DNA from: Duganella sacchari
GTDB taxonomy: Bacteria; Pseudomonadota; Gammaproteobacteria; Burkholderiales; Burkholderiaceae_D
Reading direction: 5' to 3'
Assembly: GCF_900143065.1 (NCBI RefSeq)
Contig: NZ_FRCX01000002.1
Span: forward strand, 1 to 64,000
DNA length: 64,000 bases
Part shown: positions 31,166 through 40,570 of the stretch, in pieces
How positions within the stretch are numbered: the first letter of the stretch is position 1
How the letters are laid out: every line of letters starts with the position of its first letter
The notes under the pieces: model-generated
The model's database searches: none
What the model was told of the DNA's origin: nothing
The model's input: only the letters and a program-made list of their open reading frames with translations
Made by a program: the position numbers and the translations under genes

Positions 31166-32565
31166 AAGCGCTACTGACTGCCCTGGTGGCGCTGCTGTTG
31201 TCTTCCGTGAGTTGGGCCGCCGCCACCATCACCATCGTGAACGGCGATGCGCCCGGTGTCGGCTTCAATGATCCGACACCGGTTGCGCCGGTGGGCGGCA
31301 ACGCCGGTACCACGCTGGGCGCGCAGCGGCTCAATGCCTTCCAGGCGGCCGCCAGCCAGTGGGGCGACAGCCTGGATAGCAGCGTTCCGATCCGCGTGCT
31401 GGCGACCTGGGAAGCCCTGCCATGCACCGACTCCGCCGCCGTGCTGGGCAGCGCAGGTGCACTGGAAGTGTTTTCCGATTTTCCGGGCGCGCCGCAAGCC
31501 AACGCCTGGTTTGGCAAGGCGGAAGCCAACAAGCTGCTCGGCTTCGACATGGACCCGGAAACGCCGGACGTGCGTGCGCGCTTCAATGTCAATCTTGGCC
31601 AGCCGGGCTGTTTTACCGGCTCGCCGTTCTATCTTGGCCTCGATAACAACCACGGCAGCAACACTGATCTGGTCACGGTGTTGTTGCACGAGTTCGCACA
31701 CGGCCTCGGCTTCCAGACCTATACCGATGACGAAACCGGCGAACTGCTGGCCGGCGTGCCCAGCATCTGGGATTACTTTCTGCTCGATACCAGCAGCGGC
31801 AAGGTGTGGAAGGACATGCGCAATGCGGAACGCGCCGCGTCAGCGGTGAAATCGGGCAAGCTGGTGTGGAACGGTGTGCAGGTCACCAATGCTGCGCGAC
31901 TGGTTTTGCAGGCGGGCACGCCGGTGCTGACCATCCTGTCGCCACCGTCCGAATCGGGCGTGCTGCAGGTGGGAACGGCGGCCTTCGGCCCGCCGCTGGC
32001 GAGTCCTGGCCTGACGGGCGAAGTGATGCCGGTGGTCGATACGGCGCCCGATACCGGCCTTGCATGCACGCCGCTTTCCGCCTTGAATGCCCGGGCAGTG
32101 AAGGGCAGGATAGCGCTGATCGACCGTGGCGCCTGCACCTTCGTGGTCAAAGTGCGCCATGCGCAGGACGCCGGGGCGATTGCGGTGCTGATTGCCGACA
32201 ACGTGGCCGGGGCGCCACCGCCGGGGCTGGGTGGCAGCGATCCCGGCATCTTCATTGCCGCCGTACGCATTACGCAAGAAGATGGCGCAGCCTTGAGGCA
32301 GGCACTGGCAGGGCGATCACGCAAGCACTCCGGCCTGTTCGCCAATCTCGGCGTGAACCTGGCGGTGCGCGCTGGCACCGATGCGCTGGGGCGGGTGCTG
32401 ATGTATGCGCCACGTCCCAATCAGCCCGGATCATCGGTGTCGCACTATGACACCAGTGCCACCCCGAACCTGCTGATGGAGCCGGCCATCAACGCCGACC
32501 TGCGGCATGCGGTCAGGCCGCCGTACGACCTGACCTTGCCGTTGTTGAAGGATATCGGCTGGTAA
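31162..32565 (+). CDS. Secreted PA-domain metalloprotease-like protein
   Basis: A 467-residue protein with a signal peptide ('LVALLLSSVSWAA|A'). The zinc motif is H176-E177-F-A-H180-G-L-G183 in 'LLHEFAHGLGFQT'. The metzincin-type third ligand, expected three residues after the Gly, is Thr186, so the third zinc ligand is unclear. A protease-associated (PA) domain is inserted after the active-site helix ('VKGRIALIDRGACTFVVKV', 'GAIAVLIADN'). The chain returns to 'SHYDTSATPNLLMEP', the conserved end of this peptidase type, and finishes 'LKDIGW'. It starts within the stop of the PEP-CTERM-type gene (ATGA), and so is co-expressed with it. Probably extracellular; substrate unknown. Confidence 0.8.
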   Translation: MKALLTALVALLLSSVSWAAATITIVNGDAPGVGFNDPTPVAPVGGNAGTTLGAQRLNAFQAAASQWGDSLDSSVPIRVLATWEALPCTDSAAVLGSAGALEVFSDFPGAPQANAWFGKAEANKLLGFDMDPETPDVRARFNVNLGQPGCFTGSPFYLGLDNNHGSNTDLVTVLLHEFAHGLGFQTYTDDETGELLAGVPSIWDYFLLDTSSGKVWKDMRNAERAASAVKSGKLVWNGVQVTNAARLVLQAGTPVLTILSPPSESGVLQVGTAAFGPPLASPGLTGEVMPVVDTAPDTGLACTPLSALNARAVKGRIALIDRGACTFVVKVRHAQDAGAIAVLIADNVAGAPPPGLGGSDPGIFIAAVRITQEDGAALRQALAGRSRKHSGLFANLGVNLAVRAGTDALGRVLMYAPRPNQPGSSVSHYDTSATPNLLMEPAINADLRHAVRPPYDLTLPLLKDIGW

Positions 32566-32566
32566 G

Positions 32567-32899
32567 TCAGGCCGGTGCCGTCGTCACGTAATCGACGATG
32601 CGGTCGGCGCAGGCCTCCGAGATCGCGATAAAGCGCGCACCGTTGCGGAAGCGGCCGTGCGTGCCGACCGCCTGGCTGTTGACCACGGTAAGCGTGATCT
32701 CGTTGCGGATGGTGCTGCCGGGGAAGCAGAAGTTGAGCAGGTACTGCTCATCAGCGGGCATCGCGTGGTCACTCACAAATGCGACGCCCATGCGCGAGAT
32801 GTCGATGATCTGCGCAGGAAAATTGTGTTCTCCTTGTACATCGGTGAGATAGGCGTCGACCTGCAACAACCGCCTAACATGCTCTCGTCTCGGGTCCAT
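32567..32899 (-). CDS. PilZ-domain protein
   Basis: A 110-residue single-domain protein: 'RREHVRR' at 4-10 supplies the Arg pair and 'DISRMG' at 33-38 the D/NxSxxG part of the PilZ cyclic-di-GMP binding motif. The rest is the expected small beta-barrel ('NEITLTVVNSQAVG', 'NGARFIAISE'). It should bind c-di-GMP and act on motility, adhesion or exopolysaccharide machinery. It stands alone, in the gap between the metalloprotease and recQ. Its stop is one base beyond the convergent stop of the metalloprotease gene. The window's right edge carries an EAL/GGDEF protein, but no direct link is implied. Confidence 0.8.
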   Translation of the reverse strand: MDPRREHVRRLLQVDAYLTDVQGEHNFPAQIIDISRMGVAFVSDHAMPADEQYLLNFCFPGSTIRNEITLTVVNSQAVGTHGRFRNGARFIAISEACADRIVDYVTTAPA

Positions 32900-33011
32900 C
32901 GTTGTTTGGGATAGCCACTAAAAGTCATAGTATGACAGATGCCGCAGCAACCCTGTCAGCTTTGTGCTCTGCCGCACATACCCGGCTTGTATTCTTTGCT
33001 ACGTTGAGGAC

Positions 33012-34340
33012 ATGGCTATCTCAATCAACAAACAAATAGAACGGCTGCTGCGCAAGGTGTTTGGCATTGAAGCCTTGCGCGACGGGCAGCAGCGCGTTAT
33101 CGACAGTGTCATGGCGGGGCGCGACACGCTGGCCGTGATGCCCACCGGCAGCGGCAAGTCGCTGTGCTACCAGTTGCCCGCGCGCCTGCTGGACGGCATC
33201 ACGGTGGTGGTGTCGCCCTTGATCTCGCTGATGAAGGACCAGGCCGAAAAACTGGAAGAGGCGGGCATTGCCAGCGCAGCGCAAGTCAACAGCAGCCTGT
33301 CGCGCGCCGACGAGCTGGAAGCACTGGAAGCAATCGGGGGCGCAGACAAGGACATCGTCTTTTGTACGCCGGAGCGCCTGGTCAGCACCGAGTTTCGGGA
33401 ACTGCTGCAGCAGACCGGCGTCGGCTTGCTGGTGATCGACGAAGCCCACTGCATCTCGCAGTGGGGCCATGACTTCCGGCCGGCGTATATGGAAATCGGC
33501 AGCGCGCTGGCGGCGCTGGGCCAGCCGCAGGTGTTGGCGTTGACCGCGACCGCCACGGATGACGTGATCGCCGACATCCGCGCCCAGCTGGGCCGGCCCG
33601 CGCTACGGGTGGTCAACACGGGCATTTACCGGCCCAACCTGCAATACCGGGTACAGCAGGTCACCAATCCGGAAGAGAAGAACACCACGCTGCTGGAGCT
33701 GGTGCGCGGCACGCAAGGTGTCGGCATCGTCTATGCGGCCACCGTCAAGGCGGTGAAGGAGGCCTACCAGCTACTGCTGGATGCCGGCGAAAGCGTCGCG
33801 CTCTACCACGGCAAGCTGCGCGCGGCCGAACGCAGCGAAAATCAGAACCTGTTCATGAACGGCGAGCGCCGCATCATGGTCGCCACCAACGCCTTTGGCA
33901 TGGGCATCGACAAGAGCGATACGCGCTTTGTGATTCACCTGCAGGTGCCTGGCAATCTGGAAGCCTACTATCAGGAGTCCGGCCGCGCCGGCCGCGATGG
34001 CGAGGACGCCGCGTGCACGCTGCTGTACTACCACGACGACACGCGCCTGCAAAAATTCTTCCTCATGAAGAGCAAGGCGCCGGACGACAGGCATGAACTC
34101 GACCGCGAAAAACTCGAGCGCATGATCGGCTACGCGCAAAGCGGCTTTTGCCGCTGGAAGCTGCTGCTGGACTACTTCGGCGATCCGCTGCCCGGCTTCG
34201 AGCGCTGCTGCCGCTGCGACAACTGCCTGTCGCCGCCCGTGATATCAGGGGATCAGCTCGAACAGGAGCAGCTGGGTGACTTGCGTCTTGCTGAAGTTAT
34301 CGTCGGAGATCAGCACCAGGCTGGCATGGCCATTGGCTAG
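33012..34340 (+). CDS. recQ: RecQ-family DNA helicase, C-terminally truncated
   Basis: Started at 33012 (MAISINKQ). Of 443 residues, 1-405 are RecQ: Walker A 'MPTGSGKS' at 43-50, the DEAH box at 143-146 followed by 'CISQWGHDFRP', motif VI-type 'QESGRAGRDG', and a zinc knuckle with C380, C399/C400, C402 and C405 ('CRCDNC'). After 'CLSPP' (409) homology stops. RecQ normally continues with a winged-helix domain and often HRDC (E. coli RecQ is about 610 residues). Here the last ~34 residues read through the reverse complement of the neighbouring gene's 3' end (96-bp overlap, 34245-34340). Helicase and zinc parts may still be active, but DNA-structure recognition is probably reduced. No terminator separates the two convergent genes. 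Confidence 0.82.
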   Translation: MAISINKQIERLLRKVFGIEALRDGQQRVIDSVMAGRDTLAVMPTGSGKSLCYQLPARLLDGITVVVSPLISLMKDQAEKLEEAGIASAAQVNSSLSRADELEALEAIGGADKDIVFCTPERLVSTEFRELLQQTGVGLLVIDEAHCISQWGHDFRPAYMEIGSALAALGQPQVLALTATATDDVIADIRAQLGRPALRVVNTGIYRPNLQYRVQQVTNPEEKNTTLLELVRGTQGVGIVYAATVKAVKEAYQLLLDAGESVALYHGKLRAAERSENQNLFMNGERRIMVATNAFGMGIDKSDTRFVIHLQVPGNLEAYYQESGRAGRDGEDAACTLLYYHDDTRLQKFFLMKSKAPDDRHELDREKLERMIGYAQSGFCRWKLLLDYFGDPLPGFERCCRCDNCLSPPVISGDQLEQEQLGDLRLAEVIVGDQHQAGMAIG

Positions 34341-35384
34341 CAGGGGACCGAAGGACATGCCTTCCAGGTTATCCACGATCGGCAGTTTGAGGTCGGCGAG
34401 GTCCAGCACCAGGCGCTTTTTGACCAGCGTGTAGCGGGCCTCCTTGAGCGTCGCCAGCTGCTGGATATCGCTGGCGCCGTCGGTATCGATCTCGAAGATC
34501 CGCACATAGTCCTTGTACGAGCCGTCGTCAGCCTGCACGCCAGAGCGCTCCATCACCAGCATGCGGTGTTCGCTGAGCGAGAGGATTTCCGAAATGCCGT
34601 TGTCGGCATATTTGCCTTCGCCCGGCGTGGCGGGGATGGCCTCCAGCGGATAGGCATACTGGCCCAGTACCTTGCCGTCCCGCGTGAAATGCGTGATGCG
34701 GTTGACGGCACCGTGTTCCGGCGTCGGCTCGGGGCCGTCCTGATACATCGGTCCTTCCAGTGACACCCAGATGGTGCGGCCATCGGGTGTAAAGCTCAAG
34801 CCCTCAAAGCTCTGGTTGTTGCGCGGGCCGAACTTGTGTTCTTTCGATACCGTGAACAACGGCGGTAACGGCAGCGTGAACAGATAGTGGCCGTCGGCAG
34901 TGGCCTGGCGGATGAATGGATCGAGGCCCAGTGTCACATCGCCTTCGCTGCCGTACCAGATGCTGCCGTCGCGCGGATCAACGCGGATGGTTTCCAGGTC
35001 CGGCACCACGCCGTTCTTGCGCTTGTACTCTTCCTTGGTCAGATAGGTCGATCCATCCGGCTGCAGGAAGCTGCTGACCCCAGTCAGCTGCACCGATTTG
35101 AACGACTGCAGATCGTAAGCCAGCTTGGCGCGATAGTAGCGGGCCGGGTTGAATTGCGAACGGTCGTCGCTGATCATCACCCATTCGTCCTTGTCGGCGT
35201 GGTAGTCGATGCCGGACAGGCCGCCCACCGTCGTGCCCTGGAATTCCTGGCGCCATGGCAGCCGTTGTTCGCCGATGAAGCGCATGCCCGATACGGTGTC
35301 CGGTGCAGCTGGTTTCTGGCGCGGGAAGGGCGCGCAGGCGCTAAGCGTCAGGGCGCAGGCGAGGGTGATGAGCGTCTTTTTCAT
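34245..35384 (-). CDS. Phytase-like esterase-type lipoprotein
   Basis: A 379-residue protein with a lipoprotein signal ('LACALTLSACAP', acylated Cys at about 17). The mature part resembles the 'esterase-like activity of phytase' family: 'VGGLSGIDYHADKDEWVMISDDRS', 'DLETIRVDPRDGSIWYGSEGD', 'NQSFEGLSFTPDGRTIWVSLEGP' and 'DNLEGMSFGPLL' (each in parts). These repeated 'GLS/EG+S' blades are those of a beta-propeller. It would sit on the periplasmic side and hydrolyse phosphate or ester bonds; the substrate is not known. Its 3' end is overlapped by the recQ gene by 96 bp. A region of 17 bp separates it from zigA upstream, whose stop is at 35402, so it may be co-transcribed with zigA. Confidence 0.8.
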   Translation of the reverse strand: MKKTLITLACALTLSACAPFPRQKPAAPDTVSGMRFIGEQRLPWRQEFQGTTVGGLSGIDYHADKDEWVMISDDRSQFNPARYYRAKLAYDLQSFKSVQLTGVSSFLQPDGSTYLTKEEYKRKNGVVPDLETIRVDPRDGSIWYGSEGDVTLGLDPFIRQATADGHYLFTLPLPPLFTVSKEHKFGPRNNQSFEGLSFTPDGRTIWVSLEGPMYQDGPEPTPEHGAVNRITHFTRDGKVLGQYAYPLEAIPATPGEGKYADNGISEILSLSEHRMLVMERSGVQADDGSYKDYVRIFEIDTDGASDIQQLATLKEARYTLVKKRLVLDLADLKLPIVDNLEGMSFGPLLANGHASLVLISDDNFSKTQVTQLLLFELIP

Positions 35385-35401
35385 GGGGCCGCATCATACC
35401 A

Positions 35402-36550
<1,149 letters not shown>

Positions 36551-36569
36551 GGCAAATCTCGCTTGGTTA

Positions 36570-36625
36570 ATGCAATCGAGTTGCATATTAAGCGGATTCG
36601 AATTTAAACGCAACCAAGTTGCGTT
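36570..36625 (-). promoter_or_regulatory. Promoter and twin palindromes upstream of zigA (candidate Zur sites)
   Basis: Palindrome 1: ATGCAA-TCGAG-TTGCAT (36570-36586). Palindrome 2: AACGCAAC-CAA-GTTGCGTT (36607-36625). Both share the core YGCAA-n5-TTGCR and their centres are 38 bp apart. On the minus strand a -35 TTGCGT (36613-36608) and a -10 TAATAT (36590-36585) are separated by 17 bp. Palindrome 2 covers the -35 and palindrome 1 overlaps the -10, a repression layout. The site may be bound by the Zur protein encoded just upstream. Confidence 0.6.
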
Positions 36626-36627
36626 AA

Positions 36628-37056
36628 TTAGTTTTTACGATTGCAGTTGGCGCAGGTGCCTTTGATGAGGAAGTCGATTTCCTGCGTCTGGAAGCCTTCC
36701 GGCAGCTTGATCTTGCGCGGCAGGGCGACATCGGTGAAGCAGGTGACCTGTTCGCATCGCGTGCACTGGAAGTGCGCGTGCTCGTGGGCGTGGTGGCCGG
36801 CGCCAGCGCTGAAGCGCCAGACCTGGTCGGCGCCGGCGATGCGGTGGATCAGCTCATTCTCCGTGAGCCATTCCAGCACGCGGTACAGCGTGACCGAGTC
36901 CAGTTCCGCGTGCGCTTTTTTGGCGAGATGGGTTTGAATTTCGTGGTGGGTCAGGGATTTGCTCTGGCCCAGTAAAAAGTCAAGCACCATGACACGCTGG
37001 CGGGTAACGCGGGCGCCAGTAGCGCGGATCTGTGATTCAGCAGTATTCGTAGGCAT
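36628..37056 (-). CDS. zur: Zinc uptake regulator, Fur family
   Basis: A 142-residue Fur-family repressor. The N-terminal winged helix includes '[18 protein letters not shown]' and '[17 protein letters not shown]'. The C-terminal dimerisation domain has the structural zinc cysteines C98, C101, C135 and C138 ('CTRC' and 'CANC'), and a His-rich stretch '[12 protein letters not shown]' at 88-98 for regulatory zinc. Those features and the gene's neighbours (zigA downstream, a ZnuD-like receptor divergently upstream) point to Zur rather than Fur. It should repress zinc-uptake genes when zinc is sufficient. Stop at 36628; 77 bp separate it from zigA. Confidence 0.86.
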   Translation of the reverse strand: MPTNTAESQIRATGARVTRQRVMVLDFLLGQSKSLTHHEIQTHLAKKAHAELDSVTLYRVLEWLTENELIHRIAGADQVWRFSAGAGHHAHEHAHFQCTRCEQVTCFTDVALPRKIKLPEGFQTQEIDFLIKGTCANCNRKN

Positions 37057-37094
37057 CCCGCTATGGTAACACGGCGTATGAAACTGGCTGGTGG

Positions 37095-37113
37095 CGCAAG
37101 CGGCAGGCTTGCG
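37095..37113. repeat. Palindrome upstream of the small CxxC gene
   Basis: CGCAAGC-GGCAG-GCTTGCG, 15 bp before the ATG at 37128 and just 5' of a -10-like TAGAAT (37116-37121). It resembles the two zigA palindromes in its arms but has a wider spacer, so it could be a variant operator or just a hairpin. Confidence 0.4.
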
Positions 37114-37127
37114 GTTAGAATACCGGC

Positions 37128-37475
37128 ATGTTACGCCGATCCACCGCTCCGATAGTCCATGTATTGCTCGCGCTGCTGCTGCTCCTGACGCAGCAGGTCG
37201 GGGTGACGCACGTCTATACGCACTGGCTGGGCGCGGAGCAGCAAAACTTCCAGCTGACCGACGCCGACCAGGCCGAGCATCGCAAGCGCGTGGCCGTCCA
37301 CAAGGTCTGCGCGGAATGCGTCTCGGTGGCCCAGATGGCTGCGGCCATCACCGCCTCGCCGCTGACGCTGGCCATCTCCACCCTCAGCACCGGCCCGGTC
37401 GCGATGCCGGCCACGCTGGCCGCCTGCGAGCGCACCACTTGCGTCTTCCAGCCACGCGCTCCCCCTCTGGCCTGA
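37128..37475 (+). CDS. Small exported CxxC protein (DUF2946-like) upstream of ZnuD
   Basis: A 115-residue protein with an N-terminal hydrophobic segment ('VHVLLALLLLLTQQVGVTH') and a central 'HKVCAECVS' (CxxC) motif, with several His residues before it ('THVYTHW', 'EHRKRVAVHK'). It resembles DUF2946 proteins, small CxxC proteins encoded beside TonB receptors for metals, though the match is weaker than for the one at 44186. No ribosome site is visible, and a -10-like TAGAAT ends 6 nt before the ATG, so the mRNA may be leaderless. It is 92 bp upstream of the ZnuD-like receptor on the same strand. A possible role is metal binding in the periplasm. Confidence 0.6.
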   Translation: MLRRSTAPIVHVLLALLLLLTQQVGVTHVYTHWLGAEQQNFQLTDADQAEHRKRVAVHKVCAECVSVAQMAAAITASPLTLAISTLSTGPVAMPATLAACERTTCVFQPRAPPLA

Positions 37476-37567
37476 CACCCGAAATCCGTCCTGAATCTTG
37501 AGTTTTTCGCCGTGGCCGCGGGATGCGTGGCTGCGTGCGTGTCATCCCTATTTGCTAGAGGTTTTAC

Positions 37568-39544
37568 ATGAATATCCAACGTACGCTGCTGGCCAGCGCG
37601 ATCCTGTCCGCCTATTCCTCGCTGGCTTTCGGCCAGGCTGTGGTGCCACAAGTTGTGGTCACCGCCAACCCGTTCGGCAACACCGCCAATGATCAGATCC
37701 TGGCGCCCGCCAAAGTGCTGGCCGGCGACGAACTGCGCGACAAAGCCGGCAGCTCGCTGGGCGAGACGCTGTCGCAGGAGCTGGGCGTTTCCGCGTCGGC
37801 GTTTGGCGCTGGCGCATCGCGTCCTATCATCCGCGGCCTGGAAGGCGCGCGCGTCAAGATGCTGGAGAATGGCATGGCGGTGTCCGACGTGTCCGGGCTG
37901 TCGAATGACCACGCGGTCGCGGCGGAAGGCGCGGTGGCGCAGCAAATTGAAATCCTGCGCGGTCCGGCGGCCCTGCTGTATGGCTCTGGCGCGATCGGCG
38001 GTCTGGTGAACGTCGTCAACGAACGTATTCCCACGGCGCTGGAACCCAGGTTGACGGGCCAGCTGGAAGCGCGCGGCAGCACGGTCGACAATGGCCGCAA
38101 TCTCTCCGGCACCCTGGACGGCGCTGTCGACAAGCTGGCGTGGCACATCGACGGCAATCTGCGCAATGCCGGCGACTACAAAATCCCGGGCAACCGTGTG
38201 TTCAATGACCCGGATTCCGCCAGCGGCCGTCTGCCGCATTCGGACACGCGCTCGCGCACCGGCGGCTTTGGCGGTTCCTACATCGACAGCTGGGGCTTTA
38301 TTGGCGCGTCGGTGTCGCGCCTGTCCAATGTCTACGGGATTCCGAGCGACGAAGGCTCGAAAATCGACCAGAAGCAAACCCGTTATGACCTCGACAGCCT
38401 GGTAAAAACCCCATTCGCAGGCTTTGAAACCTTCAAGTTCAAGGCTGGCTACACCGACTACAAGCACGCCGAAATCGGCGAGGACGGCCTGCCGGAAGTC
38501 CTGTTCAAAAACCATGCGCTGGAGACCCGCTTCGAGCTGACCCATCAACCGGTGGCCGGTTGGCACGGCACCTTGGGCGTACAGACCGAGAACACCAACT
38601 TTTCCGCGCTCAGCGCCGAGGGCGGTCCGGATACCGTGCCGGTCACGCACTCGACGTCCAACGCCGCCTTCGTGGTCGAGGAAACCGACTTCGGCCCGGT
38701 CAAGTTCAACGCCGGCGGGCGGGTGGAGCGCGTGAAGCGCGAACCGGTGACGGGCGTCAACCGTTCGTTCAACCTGCAATCCGCTTCGTTTGGCGGCCTG
38801 TGGCCGTTCGTGCCTGGTTACGCGCTGGGCGCCACTTTCTCGTATGCCCAGCGCGCACCGTCGACGGAAGAGCTGTACTCCCACGGTCCGCATGACGCTA
38901 CCGTGACCTTCGACATCGGCAACGCCGATTTCAGGAAAGAGACCTCGCGCAACATCGAAGTAACGCTCCAGAAGACCACGGGCCTGGTGCGCTGGAAGGC
39001 CAACGTCTTCCGCAACAAGGTCAGTGACTTCATTTATGGCCACATCACCGGCAAGCTGCTGGATGAAGAGGGCCATCCAGGCGACGAACTGCGCGAGCGC
39101 ATCTTTGAACAGGCCGACGCCACGATCCAGGGGGCGGAAGCCGAACTGGAATACAACCCGACGGGCGCCGGCTGGTCTGGCCGCGTATTTGCCGACACCA
39201 CGCGCGGCAAGCTGGAACGTGGCGGCAGCCTGCCGCTGCAACCAGCGACGCGGGTCGGCGCGAGCACGGCGTACAAGATGGGCGCATGGCGCGCGGGCCT
39301 GTCGCTGGTGCACGCACAGTCGCAGGACCGTCTGGCCTCGTTTGAGACGAGCGCTACGCCAAGCTACAATCAGCTCAATGCCAACCTCTCGTACACCCAG
39401 AAAGCCGGCGCGTATGATCTGACCTGGTTCCTGCTGGCGAAAAACCTGACCAATGACGAGATCCGCGTATCGACTTCGGTGCTGAAGGATATCGCACCTT
39501 TGCCAGGACGGAATATTGTATTCGGCGTTCGCGCCAAGTTCTAA
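37568..39544 (+). CDS. znuD: ZnuD-like TonB-dependent receptor (zinc)
   Basis: A 658-residue outer-membrane receptor. It has a signal peptide to about residue 22 ('SSLAFG|QA'), the TonB-box-like 'PQVVVTANPFG', and a plug with 'GETLSQELGVSASAFGAGASRPIIRG' (in parts), 'NGMAVSDVSGLSNDHAV' and 'LRGPAALLYGSGAIGG'. The barrel has 'ELYSHGPHDATVTFDIGN', a stretch typical of ZnuD receptors, and a C-terminal Phe. ZnuD imports zinc across the outer membrane, and zur and zigA next door on the other strand support that. Length fits the family (650-750). Preceded by a small CxxC protein. A hairpin terminator-like repeat follows at 39558-39581. Confidence 0.84.
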   Translation: MNIQRTLLASAILSAYSSLAFGQAVVPQVVVTANPFGNTANDQILAPAKVLAGDELRDKAGSSLGETLSQELGVSASAFGAGASRPIIRGLEGARVKMLENGMAVSDVSGLSNDHAVAAEGAVAQQIEILRGPAALLYGSGAIGGLVNVVNERIPTALEPRLTGQLEARGSTVDNGRNLSGTLDGAVDKLAWHIDGNLRNAGDYKIPGNRVFNDPDSASGRLPHSDTRSRTGGFGGSYIDSWGFIGASVSRLSNVYGIPSDEGSKIDQKQTRYDLDSLVKTPFAGFETFKFKAGYTDYKHAEIGEDGLPEVLFKNHALETRFELTHQPVAGWHGTLGVQTENTNFSALSAEGGPDTVPVTHSTSNAAFVVEETDFGPVKFNAGGRVERVKREPVTGVNRSFNLQSASFGGLWPFVPGYALGATFSYAQRAPSTEELYSHGPHDATVTFDIGNADFRKETSRNIEVTLQKTTGLVRWKANVFRNKVSDFIYGHITGKLLDEEGHPGDELRERIFEQADATIQGAEAELEYNPTGAGWSGRVFADTTRGKLERGGSLPLQPATRVGASTAYKMGAWRAGLSLVHAQSQDRLASFETSATPSYNQLNANLSYTQKAGAYDLTWFLLAKNLTNDEIRVSTSVLKDIAPLPGRNIVFGVRAKF

Positions 39545-39557
39545 CGCGTTAAATATG

Positions 39558-39581
39558 AAGGCTGCCGAGCAAGGCAGTCTT
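39558..39581 (+). terminator. Hairpin after znuD
   Basis: AAGGCTGCC (39558-39566) and GGCAGTCTT (39573-39581) form a 9-bp stem with one G-U pair around a 6-nt loop, 14 bp after the znuD stop. The U-tract is weak, so termination may be incomplete. Confidence 0.5.
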
Positions 39582-39644
39582 CGGTCACGGTTTACTTGAC
39601 TTGCAATTGTAGTTATTGGGGATTCACGTAATTAATAAAATACT

Positions 39645-40490
39645 ATGAGTGATATTTTATCCAATCTATGCGTCGAGAAAATCAAATCAAAGCTGATCGC
39701 CAGCAGGGAGCTTGCAACTCAGCTCGCTGATGCAGGTTTGAGTCTGCCCGAGTATGATTTCAATTTTATTGAAGGGCTGCGGACCCGCAGGCCGGACGAG
39801 CAGCATGTCAGTGTCTATTTTGATGAAGTATTTAAGGAAGCGCTCAACCTTAAACGAGGCATCTGGAATCCTTTGTTGCATCAGGAACTGCCAGCCGGTC
39901 AGCAATCTCCCTACGTGAATTCTTTGCTGCGGAAGGCAGTTCTTGACGGAAGGCCTGTCGGCGCAGGACGTTCCCTGGATGCGAATTATCTGTTGTATCA
40001 AAGGATGGCGGTTGACGAGCCGGACCGCTGGCTGGCGTATCTGCAATTGATTAAAGCTATAAAAAATAAGGAGCTGGAGAGTTTTAAAGCAAGCGCTCCT
40101 GACATTTTCCTGTCAAACGATAAAGTGACAGTCAAAGCTGTCGCTAAATTAATTGAGAATATATGTTCAAAGCTGGGTTTGGCTGCTGAAGTCTGGTCTG
40201 ACAGGAAGAGTGTAGTTGTCGTTCGAAAGATAGATGATAATTGCTTTATATCTGCATGTTGGGATGATCTGCTGTCACTTAAGAAGCGTGGGAATTTCCA
40301 ATTTATTTGCAGAGTTCACGATGCTCCTGTTGAATTTGATTCACCCGTAACCGAGAGCTGGCTATTCAGCATACATAGCTTAGCCCCGGGCGGATACTTT
40401 TATGGCTCGAACAATGGGTCCTGGGAAGCGGTTGCACTGAGCGCCTATGCTAATCTCGCGTTCTTCAAATTAATGATCCCTCTGCATTAA
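39645..40490 (+). CDS. AT-rich hypothetical protein
   Basis: A 281-residue protein without signal peptide or membrane segment, matching no family I know. The N-terminus is helical and polar ('VEKIKSKLIASRELATQLADAGL'), the middle has 'SPYVNSLLRKAVLDGRPVGAGRS', and the C-terminal part is richer in aromatic residues ('SWLFSIHSLAPGGYFYGSNNG'). Its base composition is strikingly lower in GC than nearly every neighbour, with many AAT/ATT/AAA codons, so it probably arrived by transfer. The intergenic DNA before it is also AT-rich. No mobile gene is attached to it. It could be a defence, toxin or effector gene by composition alone; that is speculation. Confidence 0.6.
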   Translation: MSDILSNLCVEKIKSKLIASRELATQLADAGLSLPEYDFNFIEGLRTRRPDEQHVSVYFDEVFKEALNLKRGIWNPLLHQELPAGQQSPYVNSLLRKAVLDGRPVGAGRSLDANYLLYQRMAVDEPDRWLAYLQLIKAIKNKELESFKASAPDIFLSNDKVTVKAVAKLIENICSKLGLAAEVWSDRKSVVVVRKIDDNCFISACWDDLLSLKKRGNFQFICRVHDAPVEFDSPVTESWLFSIHSLAPGGYFYGSNNGSWEAVALSAYANLAFFKLMIPLH

Positions 40491-40570
40491 AAAGCAAGCC
40501 AGACGGCGGTGCGGGCGACGGTGCAGTCGCGATGAACGCAAGCCGCACCATCCCGCCTGTCATCACTGTT

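Noticed and set aside
37214..39313. 699-codon open frame on the minus strand across znuD
   Set aside because: It is antisense to a clear TonB receptor, has Arg/His-rich low-complexity composition and no motif; a high-GC shadow frame.
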